Source: Vibrio sp. FE10 (GTDB taxonomy: Bacteria > Pseudomonadota > Gammaproteobacteria > Enterobacterales > Vibrionaceae). From it: a stretch of 64,000 nucleotides of DNA. Shown one piece after another: positions 1 to 10,380 of this stretch. The stretch lies in NCBI RefSeq assembly GCF_030297155.1, contig NZ_AP028067.1, positions 3,744,077 through 3,808,076 on the forward strand. Reading direction: 5' to 3'. The position numbers and the translations under genes were made by a program. Position 1 is the first letter of the stretch. Every line of letters starts with the position of its first letter. Below the pieces are notes generated by a model. That model worked only from the letters and a program-made list of their open reading frames with translations, was not told the origin of the DNA and did not search any database.

Positions 1-1
1 T

Positions 2-931
2 TACGATGTACTTGAAGTGTGTGAGCGCAGCGGTAAGTTCTTACCGACAACAGAAGCAATCAAAGCTGGCGGTGACCGTCGTCTTGAAAAAGCCCTGTTA
101 GACGAAGCGAACGTGAAGAATGCTAAGTACTACGTGATTAACTCTCGCGAAGACTTTGACGCTGCAATTGCTCACGTTGGCTTACCAATGGTGTTGAAGA
201 GCACACTTGGCGGCTACGATGGCAAAGGTCAATGGCGCTTAAAGACATTAGACAATGTTGACGCGACTTGGGCAGAAATGGCTGAGTGCATTGCCGCGAC
301 CGACAACCAAGCGATTGTGGCTGAAGAGTTCGTTCCGTTTGACCGTGAAGTATCACTGGTTGGTGCTCGTGGCGCCAATGGTGAGATTCAGGTGTACCCA
401 CTGGCTGAAAATGTTCACACCGACGGCGTGTTGAGCTTATCGACAGCGATTGATGACATTGAACTGCAAGAGCAAGCGAAAGCCATGTTCACTGCCATTG
501 CTGAACGTTTAGATTACGTTGGCGTGCTAGCACTTGAGTTCTTTGACGTTCAAGGTTCACTGCTTGTTAATGAGATTGCACCACGTGTTCATAACTCGGG
601 CCACTGGACGCAGCAAGGCGCAGAGACTTGTCAGTTTGAAAACCACCTGCGTGCAGTGTGTGGTATGCCACTAGGTAGCACTAAACTGATTCGTCCAACC
701 GCAATGATCAACATTCTTGGTGAAGATACTCTTCCTGAAGCAATTCTTGCTCAAGGTGGTTGTCATGTTCATTGGTATGGTAAAGAGAAGCGTGCAGATC
801 GTAAGATGGGCCACATTAACGTGAGCGCTGATTACAACGCAGAACTGCAAAGAACATTATGTTCACTAGCAGATATTCTCGATAAAAAAGCCTACCCTGC
901 TGTCCATGAGTTTGCTGAGCAGATGAAGTAA
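2..931 (+). CDS. purK: PurK, 5-(carboxyamino)imidazole ribonucleotide synthase, 5' end missing
   Basis: The frame is open from base 2, so the window cuts the gene; about 310 C-terminal codons are present and roughly the first 70 are outside. The protein carries the ATP-grasp core: a lysine-containing glycine loop [13 protein letters not shown] near residue 65, the [13 protein letters not shown] strand near 110, and the metal-binding block [13 protein letters not shown] near 190, all hallmarks of PurK. The enzyme uses ATP and bicarbonate to carboxylate aminoimidazole ribonucleotide in purine synthesis; purE is expected just upstream. It converges on yrdD with a hairpin between them. Family assignment is firm. 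Confidence 0.95.
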   Translation, partial: YDVLEVCERSGKFLPTTEAIKAGGDRRLEKALLDEANVKNAKYYVINSREDFDAAIAHVGLPMVLKSTLGGYDGKGQWRLKTLDNVDATWAEMAECIAATDNQAIVAEEFVPFDREVSLVGARGANGEIQVYPLAENVHTDGVLSLSTAIDDIELQEQAKAMFTAIAERLDYVGVLALEFFDVQGSLLVNEIAPRVHNSGHWTQQGAETCQFENHLRAVCGMPLGSTKLIRPTAMINILGEDTLPEAILAQGGCHVHWYGKEKRADRKMGHINVSADYNAELQRTLCSLADILDKKAYPAVHEFAEQMK

Positions 932-972
932 GCCCTACATTGGCTTATTGATATAAAAGGTTCATTGGATAC

Positions 973-1004
973 AAAAACGGCGCTCAGTGAGCGCTGTTTT
1001 TTTG
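973..1004. terminator. Intrinsic terminator between convergent purK and yrdD
   Basis: An 11-bp GC-rich stem (AACGGCGCTCA pairing with TGAGCGCTGTT, one G-U) is followed by seven T on the + strand and preceded by five A, so it can serve purK and possibly yrdD on the opposite strand. Confidence 0.85.
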
Positions 1005-1020
1005 TAGCTATAATATCGAG

Positions 1021-1590
1021 TTATTGAGATTGAATGTGATGACACTTGCGATCAGCACATTGTTTCTTGGTACCACTGGCTGTTTTCTTCTCAAGTAACA
1101 ACGGGAACTGGCACTCTTCACAACGACCTATAACTGGTGGTTGGTTAACTGCGAACTTACACTTAGGGTAGTTATCACACGCATAGAAGGTTTTGCCATA
1201 GCGAGATTTACGCTCAACCAAATGACCTCTGCCACACTCCGGGCAAGCAACCAGTGGCTGCTCTTCAGGTTGTTCTTTTGGTTGGTCCAAAGATTCGATG
1301 TGATTACACTCTGGATAGCTGCTACAGCCAATAAACATCCCAAAGCGACCTTGTCTTAGTACCAATTCATTTTGGCATTTAGGACACGGTACACCCAACT
1401 CTTTCACCACGTGACCATCGTTTTGATGCAAAGGCTTGATGTAATCACAGCTCGGATACTGCTTACAGCCTAAAAATGGGCCGTGCTTACCATGGCGAAG
1501 CTGAAGCTCTCCACCACACTGTGGACATGGTTCATGCTCTAATGCATGTTCATGTGCTGAAAAAAGCTGATTATCAATCTTACTACTCAT
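1021..1590 (-). CDS. yrdD: YrdD-like topoisomerase-type C4 zinc-finger protein
   Basis: A 189-residue protein made almost entirely of zinc ribbons related to the C-terminal domains of type IA topoisomerase. Four CxxC...C..C modules are visible: CPQCGG...GCKQYPSC (about 21-49), CPKCQN...GCSSYPEC (about 69-96), CPECGR...ACDNYPKC (about 115-143) and CEECQF...CADRKC (about 156-183). Family members are DNA-binding accessory proteins of unclear role. It is the last gene of a leftward cluster LysM-dprA-smg-yrdD, the usual gamma-proteobacterial arrangement. Family assignment is clear; exact function is not known. Confidence 0.88.
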   Translation of the reverse strand: MSSKIDNQLFSAHEHALEHEPCPQCGGELQLRHGKHGPFLGCKQYPSCDYIKPLHQNDGHVVKELGVPCPKCQNELVLRQGRFGMFIGCSSYPECNHIESLDQPKEQPEEQPLVACPECGRGHLVERKSRYGKTFYACDNYPKCKFAVNQPPVIGRCEECQFPLLLEKKTASGTKKQCADRKCHHIQSQ

Positions 1591-1602
1591 GACAAGCCTG
1601 TA

Positions 1603-2079
1603 TTAATGCAAGATACCTTGCTCTTTGGTGTACAACAGCTCTTCCATTTGCGTGTAAGCACTTTCATTACCCGGCACATTAAATAGCACCATTAAGATAA
1701 TCCATTTCAGATCATCCAATTCAAATTCGTTTGTCTCAAGCCCCATCACACGATCAATCACCATTTCACGAATCTCTGTCGTGAGTACGTTGATCTGTTC
1801 GAGGAACAGCAAGAAACCTCGACACTCCATATTAATACGTGAAATCTCTCGACTGGTATAAATACGCATCGAAGTATTAGAACACACACTAATCGCCGCT
1901 TGGTTCTCGGTATCTTGCAATGCCGCAAGATCTTCTAACCAATGGAGGGCCTTATAAATATCATCTTGGTGAAACCCTGCTCGAAGAAGCTCATCTTCCA
2001 GCTCATCTTGATCCACCTGCAATTCAGAATCGCTATGGATGTAGGTTTCAAACAAGTACATCAGTATGTCCATCATCAT
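1603..2079 (-). CDS. smg: Smg family protein (DUF494)
   Basis: A 158-residue acidic protein that matches the Smg/DUF494 family along its length: MYLFETYIH at the N-terminus, [11 protein letters not shown] near 93 and [16 protein letters not shown] near 127. Function is not established. Three ATG codons in a row begin the frame; the first is chosen because AGAGG lies 7 nt upstream. It sits 3 nt after dprA in a leftward operon, an association conserved in gamma-proteobacteria. Confidence 0.9.
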   Translation of the reverse strand: MMMDILMYLFETYIHSDSELQVDQDELEDELLRAGFHQDDIYKALHWLEDLAALQDTENQAAISVCSNTSMRIYTSREISRINMECRGFLLFLEQINVLTTEIREMVIDRVMGLETNEFELDDLKWIILMVLFNVPGNESAYTQMEELLYTKEQGILH

Positions 2080-2082
2080 AGC

Positions 2083-3195
2083 TTAGCCTCTCCCCTTTCG
2101 AATATAGCCACCGGAAACTGCAACAACATGCCCTGAGAGCTCAAGCTCTAAAAGCTGCATCATGACCTCATGCACAGGTATATGGGTTCTCTGTGCCAAA
2201 ATATCAACGGGTGTCGCCTCTAATCCTACGTTAGCTAACAGCTGTGGAAATGGCAATTGCTCATTTTCACCCTCATTCGGCGTAGGCTCGAACAAACTGG
2301 GCTGCTGATCTATAGACCAGTCTAACAGACTCCTTATTTCAATCAGAACATCTTGAGCATTTTGTACTAAACATGCTCCAGCTTTAATTAAGCTGTTACC
2401 TCCGCGACTGGTTGGGCTATGAATTGAACCGGGCAGCGCAAACACCTCTCGACCTTGCTCCATGGCATAGCGAGCCGTAATCAAAGAGCCACTTTTCTCA
2501 GCAGCTTCAACCACCAAGGTTCCGAGCGACAATCCACTTATAATACGGTTACGTCTAGGGAAATGTTCAGGTCTTGGTTTTGCGCTTGGACGAAACTCTG
2601 AAATCAGTGCCCCATTCTCACAGATCCTCTCCGCTAGGTTTCTGTGCCGCGCAGGATAAATGGAATCTAAACCAGAGCCCAGCACCGCGAAAGTCTCCCC
2701 TCCTTTATCCAAAGCACCATCATGAGCATAGCCGTCAATGCCCAACGCTAATCCACTCGTGACGATCAAGCCATTTTGCACAAACTCTTTGGCAAAGGAC
2801 TTCGCTGTCTGTAGCCCTTCAATACTGGCATTGCGACTGCCGACCATCGCGATTTGAGGCTCGATCAGCTTTTCAACGTGACCTTTAACGAAAAGAACAC
2901 TTGGTGCAGAGGCGATCTCATTCAGCAGTTTGGGATAATGCGAGCAATTCGGGGTAATGATGTGATGGTTGGGTTGTCTTGCTTGCCACTCTAGGCAAGC
3001 CTCCACTTCTCTTGGGGCTTGCTCTCTTAGATAGGCAATTTGCTTGGCAGACAAGCCAATCGCTTGCAGCTGATGACTTGAGTAGCCAACAATATTAGAA
3101 GGAGAATCAATACTCAGCAAACGAGCAAGGCGCTTGCCACCCAGTTGCGGAACAAAACTTAGAGTTAACCAAGCACTCAGTTGTTGCTCATTCAC
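2083..3195 (-). CDS. dprA: DprA, DNA-processing protein A
   Basis: A 370-residue protein with an N-terminal helical SAM-like region (1-70), a Rossmann-like DprA core (about 110-290; MVGSRNAS, TSGLALGIDGYAH, VLGSGLDSIYP, RNRIISGLS, EKSGSLITARYA, LPGSIHSP) and a C-terminal winged-helix-like DprA_WH domain (about 310-370). DprA protects incoming single-stranded DNA during natural transformation and loads RecA. Length and motifs are normal, so it looks functional. The start overlaps the stop of the LysM gene by 4 nt, suggesting translational coupling. It contrasts with the broken comM of the same pathway in this window. Confidence 0.95.
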   Translation of the reverse strand: MNEQQLSAWLTLSFVPQLGGKRLARLLSIDSPSNIVGYSSHQLQAIGLSAKQIAYLREQAPREVEACLEWQARQPNHHIITPNCSHYPKLLNEIASAPSVLFVKGHVEKLIEPQIAMVGSRNASIEGLQTAKSFAKEFVQNGLIVTSGLALGIDGYAHDGALDKGGETFAVLGSGLDSIYPARHRNLAERICENGALISEFRPSAKPRPEHFPRRNRIISGLSLGTLVVEAAEKSGSLITARYAMEQGREVFALPGSIHSPTSRGGNSLIKAGACLVQNAQDVLIEIRSLLDWSIDQQPSLFEPTPNEGENEQLPFPQLLANVGLEATPVDILAQRTHIPVHEVMMQLLELELSGHVVAVSGGYIRKGRG

Positions 3196-4283
3196 TCGGT
3201 GTCCTTAACCTCTTCCGTCAAAGCAAGGTCCAAAGGCGATACCGCCAGAATATCATTGCTAACCGGCTTAGAGCTCTGAGTGATCAACGCGAGGCTAAAA
3301 TACTCATAAGGACGAATGACCATCAAACTACCGAGTGAGGTACTTGGCAACTGCACCTTATCGCTCGCTGCCGACTCTTTATAGCTATATTCACCCTGCT
3401 TACCAAACACCACCGCGCCGCTTTCACTAAGCGTAAACATAGATCCTTGGCGAAGATTGTCCTGTGAACCTTTATTAATAACGACCACCTGATTCTTTGC
3501 GCTGTATTGGCTGCCGTCTAATGAACCCAAGATATTAGCAAACTGCCCCGCAGCACTAGGCGCTGGATAAAATGTGGTTGAGAGCTTCACCTGATCAACG
3601 CCAAGTTCGGGTAACACGAGGTCATTAAGTAACACCTCTTGCAGCTGAGTCTCGATCTGCAAACTACTGAACTCAGCATCCACCTCTTTCAAGCGCGCCG
3701 TGGCGACCAAACGCAAAGAAGTCATACTCGCTTGAGGTTGCTGTCGTTGGTAAGTTTCGACAGAACGGTAGATGCCCCATTTTTGATGTTGCTGATTGCC
3801 CGAGATAAATAGTCGGTCTTCACCTGATAAGAAACGTTTACCATCACTGGTCCCCAACACTCGTTGAGCAGATTGGATATCTTGCTGCTCCACCAAGCGA
3901 TCAGACTGTAGATACGGCAAAACCAGCCCCTCATTCACGGTAGGGACTGCTTTCTTCTCAGAGACACGAATCTTAGGGCTTAGTTTGATGACGGGTTTGA
4001 GGCTCAATACAGGCTCGCCATTAATCCAAACCAGAGACAACTTGTCTCCAGGGTAAATAAGATGAGGGTTTTCTATTTCAGGATTTACCTGCCATAACCT
4101 TGGCCACAACCAAGGGCTATCGAGATACATCGCGGAGATATCCCATAAGGTATCCCCCTTAACCACCACATACGCCTCGGGTGCGCCTTGTTTTATGGTT
4201 AAAGGTTGCTCACTATTTTCAGCCATAACGGCGAACGAAAGCGAGGCACAAATAAGAGATAAAGCGGGGAAAAAATGACGCAT
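3192..4283 (-). CDS. Secreted LysM-domain protein
   Basis: A 363-residue protein with a Sec signal peptide (residues 1-21, cleavage after SFAVMA) followed by one LysM domain at about 37-85 (YVVVKGDTLWDIS ... NPHLIYPGDKLSLV). LysM binds peptidoglycan, so the protein should be periplasmic. The remaining 270 residues are a conserved but uncharacterised region seen in gamma-proteobacterial proteins encoded beside dprA. It is the first gene of the leftward cluster and is divergent from def, sharing the 4284-4423 promoter region. Confidence 0.85.
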   Translation of the reverse strand: MRHFFPALSLICASLSFAVMAENSEQPLTIKQGAPEAYVVVKGDTLWDISAMYLDSPWLWPRLWQVNPEIENPHLIYPGDKLSLVWINGEPVLSLKPVIKLSPKIRVSEKKAVPTVNEGLVLPYLQSDRLVEQQDIQSAQRVLGTSDGKRFLSGEDRLFISGNQQHQKWGIYRSVETYQRQQPQASMTSLRLVATARLKEVDAEFSSLQIETQLQEVLLNDLVLPELGVDQVKLSTTFYPAPSAAGQFANILGSLDGSQYSAKNQVVVINKGSQDNLRQGSMFTLSESGAVVFGKQGEYSYKESAASDKVQLPSTSLGSLMVIRPYEYFSLALITQSSKPVSNDILAVSPLDLALTEEVKDTE

Positions 4284-4423
4284 GACCTAGGTTCCTTGGT
4301 CTGAATATATGACATCTGATTAGAGAATTACCTTCAGGATGCTGTCATTTGGCCTCTAAAATGTCTAGAATTGAGCCAACAAGGTTTAAGCTGTTTCGGC
4401 ACAGTTCAATATTTCGAGTGTAT

Positions 4424-4936
4424 ATGTCTGTATTACAAGTATTAACATTACCAGATGATCGTCTACGTACCGTGGCGAAACCGGTAAAAGAAGTTACCCC
4501 AGAGATTCAAAAGTTCGTTGATGACATGATTGAAACCATGTACGACGAAGAAGGTATCGGCCTTGCGGCAACGCAAGTAGATTTCCACCAGCGCATCGTT
4601 GTTATCGATATTTCAGAAACACGTGACGAGCCTATGGTTCTGATCAACCCTGAAATTACCGACAAACGTGGCGAAGATGGTATCGAAGAAGGCTGTCTAT
4701 CTGTACCAGGCGCTCGAGCTCTAGTTCCTCGCGCTGCAGAAGTAACGGTTAAAGCTTTAGACCGTGAAGGCAACGAATTCACATTCGACGCTGACGACCT
4801 TCTGGCTATCTGTGTTCAGCACGAACTTGACCACCTAGAAGGCAAGTTGTTTGTTGATTACCTATCGCCACTAAAGCGCAAACGTATTCAAGATAAGCTA
4901 GCGAAGATTAAACGTTTCAACGAGAAACAAGGTTAA
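4424..4936 (+). CDS. def: Peptide deformylase
   Basis: Removes the formyl group from nascent N-terminal methionine using a metal ion. All three signature motifs are present: GIGLAATQV (about 45-53), EGCLSVPG (about 89-96, metal-binding Cys) and QHELDHLEG (about 132-140, two metal-binding His and catalytic Glu). The start at MSVLQVL gives the normal 170 residues; the frame is open 75 nt further upstream but that part has no family match. It precedes fmt by 38 nt, so formylation and deformylation are coded together. Confidence 0.96.
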   Translation: MSVLQVLTLPDDRLRTVAKPVKEVTPEIQKFVDDMIETMYDEEGIGLAATQVDFHQRIVVIDISETRDEPMVLINPEITDKRGEDGIEEGCLSVPGARALVPRAAEVTVKALDREGNEFTFDADDLLAICVQHELDHLEGKLFVDYLSPLKRKRIQDKLAKIKRFNEKQG

Positions 4937-4974
4937 TAACCGCTGCTATTACTAAATTAAGAAGGAAGTCTACC

Positions 4975-5940
4975 TTGAGTCAATCTTTAAGAATTGTCTT
5001 CGCAGGTACTCCGGATTTCGCCGCCCGTCACTTGGCGGCGTTGTTGTCTTCGGAGCATGAAGTTATTGCTGTTTACACACAGCCAGATCGTCCAGCAGGC
5101 CGCGGTAAAAAACTGACTGCGAGCCCAGTAAAAAACATCGCACTTGAAAACAATATTCCGGTTTACCAACCAGAAAATTTCAAGTCAGATGAAGCTAAGC
5201 AAGAGCTAGCAGATTTGAATGCTGACATCATGGTTGTTGTCGCTTACGGCTTGCTTCTTCCACAAGCTGTATTAGATACGCCTCGCTTGGGTTGTATCAA
5301 CGTGCATGGCTCTATCCTACCGCGCTGGCGTGGTGCTGCTCCGATCCAACGCTCTATCTGGGCGGGCGATAAAGAGACTGGCGTAACGATCATGCAGATG
5401 GATATCGGCCTAGATACCGGTGATATGTTAAGTATCGCGACGCTACCAATCGAAGCAACAGACACCAGCGCGTCAATGTACAAGAAGTTGGCTGGCCTTG
5501 GTCCTGATGCTCTTGTTGAATGTTTAGCTGACATCGCTTCTGGTAAGGCAGTTGCTGAGAAGCAAGATGACGAGTTTGCTAACTACGCGAAGAAGCTGAG
5601 CAAAGAAGAAGCGAAGATTGACTGGAATGACAGTGCAGAACACATCGAACGTTGTGTGCGCGCTTTCAACCCATGGCCAATGAGTCACTTTGCGATTACT
5701 GATAGCAGCTCTAATGATGAAAAAAGCATTAAAGTTTGGCAGACACGTGTTGATGAAGAATCGACATCTGCGCCAGCTGGCTCAATCATCAAAGCAGATA
5801 AGACTGGTATTTATGTTGCGACTGGCGACAAAGTACTGGTTTTGGAACAGCTGCAAGTTCCAGGTAAAAAAGCCATGTCAGTTCAGGACATCTTGAACTC
5901 ACGTGCAAGCTGGTTTGAAGTTGGTACTCAACTTTCTTAA
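4975..5940 (+). CDS. fmt: Methionyl-tRNA formyltransferase
   Basis: A 321-residue protein that formylates initiator Met-tRNA using 10-formyl-tetrahydrofolate. The N-terminal domain shows [14 protein letters not shown] and the active-site region [18 protein letters not shown] (about 110-127), with the catalytic DTGDM near 145; the C-terminal OB-like domain follows after about 205. The start codon is TTG, preceded by GAAGGAAG, which gives the usual [12 protein letters not shown]-terminus. Part of the def-fmt-rsmB group. Confidence 0.96.
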   Translation: MSQSLRIVFAGTPDFAARHLAALLSSEHEVIAVYTQPDRPAGRGKKLTASPVKNIALENNIPVYQPENFKSDEAKQELADLNADIMVVVAYGLLLPQAVLDTPRLGCINVHGSILPRWRGAAPIQRSIWAGDKETGVTIMQMDIGLDTGDMLSIATLPIEATDTSASMYKKLAGLGPDALVECLADIASGKAVAEKQDDEFANYAKKLSKEEAKIDWNDSAEHIERCVRAFNPWPMSHFAITDSSSNDEKSIKVWQTRVDEESTSAPAGSIIKADKTGIYVATGDKVLVLEQLQVPGKKAMSVQDILNSRASWFEVGTQLS

Positions 5941-6060
5941 CCGCTTTAAAGCTACTCAATATGTCCTTAAAAACGCGTAGCTTATAAAAAACACAGTTTA
6001 GAAAACCTTTACGAGGGCAGAGATGCCCTCATGTATTCAAATAAATATTCGGTACCCCTC

Positions 6061-7341
6061 ATGAATGTTCGCGCTGCTGCTGCAAATGTCCTATTCCAAG
6101 TTGTCGATAAAGGCCACTCTCTTTCACACGCTCTCCCTGCGGCTCAAAAAACGATCCGTCCACGAGACCATGCTCTATTGCAAGAGATTTGCTACGGCGC
6201 ACTTCGTTACCTGCCTCGCTTAGAGTCAATCGCTAACGAACTGATGGAAAACTCGCTTAAAGGTAAAAAGCGCGTATTCCACCATCTTATTTTAGTAGGC
6301 ATTTACCAGTTGAGCTTTATGCGCATTCCTTCGCATGCTGCCGTTGCTGAAACAGTTGAAGCAACCAAAACACTGCGCGGCCCAAGCCTCAGTGGTTTGA
6401 TCAATGCAGTGCTTCGCAGCTATTTGCGCGATCAAGAAGAGCTAGATGAGAAAGCCGTTAGCCACAATGCAGGCAAATACAGCCACCCAAGCTGGATTCT
6501 AAAAATGCTTCAAGAAAGCTACCCAGATCAGTGGGAGCAATTGGTTGAAGCAAACAACAGCAAGGCACCAATGTGGCTACGCGTAAACCGCCAGCACCAC
6601 ACTCGTGACGAGTATGTTGAACTGCTTAAAAACGAAAACATTGAATACACACTGCACCCAGAAGCGGCTGATGCCATAAAATTAGCCTCACCTTGTGACG
6701 TTACTTTGCTTCCTGGCTTTGACCGAGGCTGGGTATCAGTACAAGACGCTGCAGCTCAACTTTCTGTTGATTACCTAACACCAAAAGATGGTGAGCTAAT
6801 CCTAGATTGCTGTGCTGCTCCTGGCGGTAAAACTGCACACATTCTTGAACATACTCAAGACACTGAAGTGGTTGCAATCGACAGTGATATTAAACGCCTA
6901 GACCGCGTTTACGATAACCTTGAACGCCTACAACTACGTGCCGACGTAATCTGTGGTGATGCTCGCTACCCTGAAGAGTGGTGGACTGGCAGTCAGTTCG
7001 ACCGCATCCTACTTGATGCTCCATGTTCAGCGACTGGTGTAATTCGCCGTCACCCTGACATTAAGTGGCTACGTCGTGCCTCTGATATCGATGCACTAGC
7101 AGAACTACAAAGCGAAATCTTGGATGCAATGTGGCGCCAGCTAAAAGAAGGCGGCACCATGGTTTATGCGACATGTTCTATCACGCCGCAAGAAAACGTG
7201 CTGCAAGTGAAAGCATTCTTAGAGCGTACTGAGAACGCAACGCTGGTTGGGTCTGATATCGAAAAACCGGGTCGTCAAATACTGCCTGGTGAAGAAGATA
7301 TGGATGGCTTCTACTACGCAGTTCTAGTAAAACAGGCATAA
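6061..7341 (+). CDS. rsmB: RsmB, 16S rRNA m5C967 methyltransferase
   Basis: SAM-dependent 16S rRNA cytosine-5 methyltransferase of 426 residues. An N-terminal NusB-like RNA-binding domain (about 1-140) is followed by the Rossmann methyltransferase domain with the SAM motif [14 protein letters not shown] (about 247-260), the first cysteine motif [18 protein letters not shown] (about 318-335) and the catalytic ATCSI (about 375). The start is set at [11 protein letters not shown], 30 nt inside the longest frame, to match the family length. A strong terminator follows, so it probably ends the def-fmt-rsmB unit. Confidence 0.95.
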   Translation: MNVRAAAANVLFQVVDKGHSLSHALPAAQKTIRPRDHALLQEICYGALRYLPRLESIANELMENSLKGKKRVFHHLILVGIYQLSFMRIPSHAAVAETVEATKTLRGPSLSGLINAVLRSYLRDQEELDEKAVSHNAGKYSHPSWILKMLQESYPDQWEQLVEANNSKAPMWLRVNRQHHTRDEYVELLKNENIEYTLHPEAADAIKLASPCDVTLLPGFDRGWVSVQDAAAQLSVDYLTPKDGELILDCCAAPGGKTAHILEHTQDTEVVAIDSDIKRLDRVYDNLERLQLRADVICGDARYPEEWWTGSQFDRILLDAPCSATGVIRRHPDIKWLRRASDIDALAELQSEILDAMWRQLKEGGTMVYATCSITPQENVLQVKAFLERTENATLVGSDIEKPGRQILPGEEDMDGFYYAVLVKQA

Positions 7342-7346
7342 CAACT

Positions 7347-7388
7347 AACAGCGGCTAAGAATTTATTTCTTAGCCGCTGTTTCTTTCT
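7347..7388 (+). terminator. Intrinsic terminator after rsmB
   Basis: Perfect 15-bp stem AACAGCGGCTAAGAA / TTCTTAGCCGCTGTT with a 5-nt loop, followed by TTCTTTCT. It separates the rsmB unit from trkA. Confidence 0.88.
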
Positions 7389-7451
7389 AGTGCATTATCA
7401 AAGCGAAATGAGTTCACTAGAATTACAACGGCAAAAAATAAGAGAAAGGCT

Positions 7452-8828
7452 ATGAAGATCATTATTCTAGGTGCTGGACAAGTTGGCGGTACCCTTGCTG
7501 AAAACCTAGTGGGTGAAAACAATGACATCACGATCGTCGACCGTAATGCCGACCGACTTCGTGAACTTCAGGACAAATACGACCTTAGGGTTGTAAACGG
7601 TTATGCCAGCCACCCGAACACACTACGTGAAGCGGGCGCGCAAGATGCCGACATGTTGGTTGCCGTAACCAACATGGATGAAACCAACATGGCCGCATGT
7701 CAGGTTGCCTTCTCTCTGTTTAATACGCCAAACCGAATTGCCCGTATCCGCTCTCCACAGTATTTAGAAGAGAAAGAAGCACTCTTCAAATCAGGTGCGA
7801 TTCCGGTCGATCATTTGATTGCACCAGAAGAACTCGTCACCAGTTACATCGAGCGCCTGATTCAATATCCAGGTGCACTACAAGTGGTGAGCTTTGCAGA
7901 ACAGAAAGTGAGCCTAGTAGCAGTAAAAGCCTACTACGGTGGCCCACTGGTTGGTAATGCACTGTCTGCTTTGCGTGAGCACATGCCTCACATTGATACT
8001 CGTGTTGCGGCTATCTTCCGTCAAGGTCGCCCTATTCGCCCACAAGGCACTACCATCATTGAAGCCGATGATGAGGTTTTCTTTGTGGCAGCGAGTAACC
8101 ATATCCGCTCAGTAATGAGTGAGCTGCAGCGCCTCGAGAAACCATACCGCCGCATCATGATTGTGGGCGGTGGTAACATTGGTGCAAGCTTGGCAAAACG
8201 CCTTGAACAGAGCTACAGCATCAAGCTTATCGAGCGCAGCTACACTCGTGCCGAGAAGCTATCTGAAGAATTAGAAAACACCATCGTCTTCTGTGGTGAT
8301 GCAGCCGACCAAGAACTGCTGACCGAAGAGAACATCGATCAGGTAGATGTGTTCATTGCCCTAACCAATGAAGATGAAACCAACATCATGTCAGCGATGC
8401 TGGCGAAGCGAATGGGTGCCAAGAAGGTAATGGTGCTGATTCAGCGTGGCGCTTATGTCGACCTTGTTCAGGGTGGCGTGATTGATATTGCGATATCGCC
8501 ACAGCAAGCGACCATTTCTGCGCTGCTTACTCACGTTCGTCGTGCCGATATTGTAAACGTATCCTCTCTACGTCGTGGCGCTGCAGAGGCGATCGAAGCC
8601 ATTGCGCACGGTGACGAAACCACATCTAAGGTTGTTGGCCGAGCGATTGGCGACATCAAACTGCCACCGGGCACCACCATTGGTGCAATTGTTCGCGGAG
8701 AAGAGGTACTTATCGCGCACGATAGAACCGTAATCGAACAAGATGACCACGTAGTTATGTTCCTAGTGGACAAAAAATACGTACCTGATGTTGAGTCTCT
8801 ATTCCAACCGAGCCCGTTCTTCTTATAG
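7452..8828 (+). CDS. trkA: TrkA, NAD-binding regulatory subunit of the Trk K+ uptake system
   Basis: A 458-residue cytosolic protein with two tandem RCK units. Each has a Rossmann NAD-binding fold with glycine motif ([15 protein letters not shown] at 4-18; [15 protein letters not shown] near 236-250) followed by a TrkA-C ligand domain (about 140-225 and 370-455). It gates the TrkH channel according to nucleotide state. trkH follows 80 nt downstream, so the complete transporter is encoded here. Confidence 0.96.
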   Translation: MKIIILGAGQVGGTLAENLVGENNDITIVDRNADRLRELQDKYDLRVVNGYASHPNTLREAGAQDADMLVAVTNMDETNMAACQVAFSLFNTPNRIARIRSPQYLEEKEALFKSGAIPVDHLIAPEELVTSYIERLIQYPGALQVVSFAEQKVSLVAVKAYYGGPLVGNALSALREHMPHIDTRVAAIFRQGRPIRPQGTTIIEADDEVFFVAASNHIRSVMSELQRLEKPYRRIMIVGGGNIGASLAKRLEQSYSIKLIERSYTRAEKLSEELENTIVFCGDAADQELLTEENIDQVDVFIALTNEDETNIMSAMLAKRMGAKKVMVLIQRGAYVDLVQGGVIDIAISPQQATISALLTHVRRADIVNVSSLRRGAAEAIEAIAHGDETTSKVVGRAIGDIKLPPGTTIGAIVRGEEVLIAHDRTVIEQDDHVVMFLVDKKYVPDVESLFQPSPFFL

Positions 8829-8847
8829 CCTTGTTCTCGTAAGCTTC

Positions 8848-8873
8848 TTCTCACAACTTTCTTCTTGTGAGAA
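8848..8873 (+). other. Intercistronic stem-loop between trkA and trkH
   Basis: Perfect 9-bp inverted repeat TTCTCACAA / TTGTGAGAA with an 8-nt loop between the trkA stop and trkH start. There is no following T tract, so it is more likely an mRNA stability or processing element than a terminator. Confidence 0.5.
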
Positions 8874-8908
8874 CGACGCTCCGGCACAAAGCGATGGTCT
8901 ATTAAGCT

Positions 8909-10354
8909 ATGGTCAACTTTCGTCCGATATTATTAGTAATAGGGTTAGTATTATCAAAACTCGCCCTTTTCATGTACATCCCCACATTGGTTGCCTTCTT
9001 TACCGGCACCGGTGGCTTTCTCGAGTTTGGTCAATCGGTAGTGATCACGCACATTGTGGCGTTCATTTGCTTGAGCTTAGGCCGTTCCGCTAAGTTTCGA
9101 TTAGGGGTGCGGGACATGTTCCTGATCACCTCTTTGGTATGGACTATTGCCAGCGCCTTCGCTGCACTGCCCTTTGTTTTCATCAACCACATCAGTTTCA
9201 CTGACGCCTACTTTGAAACCATGTCTGGAATCACCACGACAGGATCAACCGTATTAAGCGGCTTAGACAGCATGGCACCAAGCATTCTATTGTGGCGTTC
9301 AATTTTACAGTGGCTCGGTGGTATTGGCTTTATCGTAATGGCGGTAGCTGTTCTGCCAATGCTCAACGTCGGTGGCATGCGCCTTTTCCAAACTGAGTCT
9401 TCCGATTGGTCAGATAAAAGTAGCCCACGAGCGAAAACCGTCGCAAAAAACATTGTGGCGGTTTATCTGGTACTGACAGGCTTGTGCTTGGTGAGTTACC
9501 TGTTTGCCGGAATGAGCGTCTTTGATGCCATCAATCATGCATTCACAACGCTCTCGACTGGCGGTTACTCGACCTCAGATGGATCAATGAATCACTTCTC
9601 GAACAGCGCACATTGGGTCGGAACTGCGTTCATGTTCCTTGGTGGCTTACCGTTCTTACTGTTTGTCAGTGCACTTCGAGGCCGAAAGCTCTCATTACTC
9701 TATAAAGACGCGCAAGTCAGAGGTTTCACTTACCTATTCTTAGTCACCAGCGCTGTGATCTCCACATGGTTGGTGATGAGAGATGGGTATAGCGTGATGG
9801 ATGCTCTGCGTGTCTCAATGTTCAACATCGTATCAGTCGTCACCACAACCGGTTTTGGCTTAGAAGACTTCACCGCATGGGGCGCACTACCAACCACACT
9901 GTTTGCCTTCCTAATGATGGCAGGTGCTTGTTCAGGCTCAACCTCAGGTGGTATAAAAATATTCCGCTTCCAGATCGCGATGACCATGCTCCACAAACAA
10001 ATGATGAAGCTGATTCATCCATCAGGTGTGTTTGTGCAACGCTACAACCAACGACCAGTCAGTGACGACATTGTTCGCTCATTAGTCGCATTTGGTTTGA
10101 TGTTCTTTATTACTATTATCTTAATCGCTGGTGGTTTGAGTGCGATGGGGTTAGACCCAATAACAAGCATCTCTGGCGCGATTACAGCCGTTGCCAACGT
10201 TGGTCCGGGCATGGGTAGCGTGATAGGCCCAACGGGGAATTTTGCACCACTACCAGACGCCGCTAAATGGTTATTAAGTTTAGGTATGTTGATGGGCCGA
10301 CTTGAGATACTGACGCTAATTGTTCTATTTTTCCCTGCCTTTTGGCGACGCTAA
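8909..10354 (+). CDS. trkH: TrkH, K+ channel subunit of the Trk system
   Basis: A 481-residue multispanning inner-membrane protein of the TrkH/KtrB superfamily. Four pore-loop regions with selectivity-filter glycines are visible: SGITTTGSTVLSG (about 106), TTLSTGGYSTSDGS (about 210), VSVVTTTGFGLEDF (about 312) and ANVGPGMGSV (about 430). It moves K+ inward and is controlled by TrkA. The start has only a weak Shine-Dalgarno, consistent with coupling to trkA, though a slightly different start cannot be excluded. Confidence 0.95.
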   Translation: MVNFRPILLVIGLVLSKLALFMYIPTLVAFFTGTGGFLEFGQSVVITHIVAFICLSLGRSAKFRLGVRDMFLITSLVWTIASAFAALPFVFINHISFTDAYFETMSGITTTGSTVLSGLDSMAPSILLWRSILQWLGGIGFIVMAVAVLPMLNVGGMRLFQTESSDWSDKSSPRAKTVAKNIVAVYLVLTGLCLVSYLFAGMSVFDAINHAFTTLSTGGYSTSDGSMNHFSNSAHWVGTAFMFLGGLPFLLFVSALRGRKLSLLYKDAQVRGFTYLFLVTSAVISTWLVMRDGYSVMDALRVSMFNIVSVVTTTGFGLEDFTAWGALPTTLFAFLMMAGACSGSTSGGIKIFRFQIAMTMLHKQMMKLIHPSGVFVQRYNQRPVSDDIVRSLVAFGLMFFITIILIAGGLSAMGLDPITSISGAITAVANVGPGMGSVIGPTGNFAPLPDAAKWLLSLGMLMGRLEILTLIVLFFPAFWRR

Positions 10355-10380
10355 TTACGCGAATATTTAAGGAAACACAA

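Noticed and set aside
138..401. 87-codon antisense frame in purK
   Set aside because: Shadow of the ATP-grasp coding sequence; no start signal or family resemblance.
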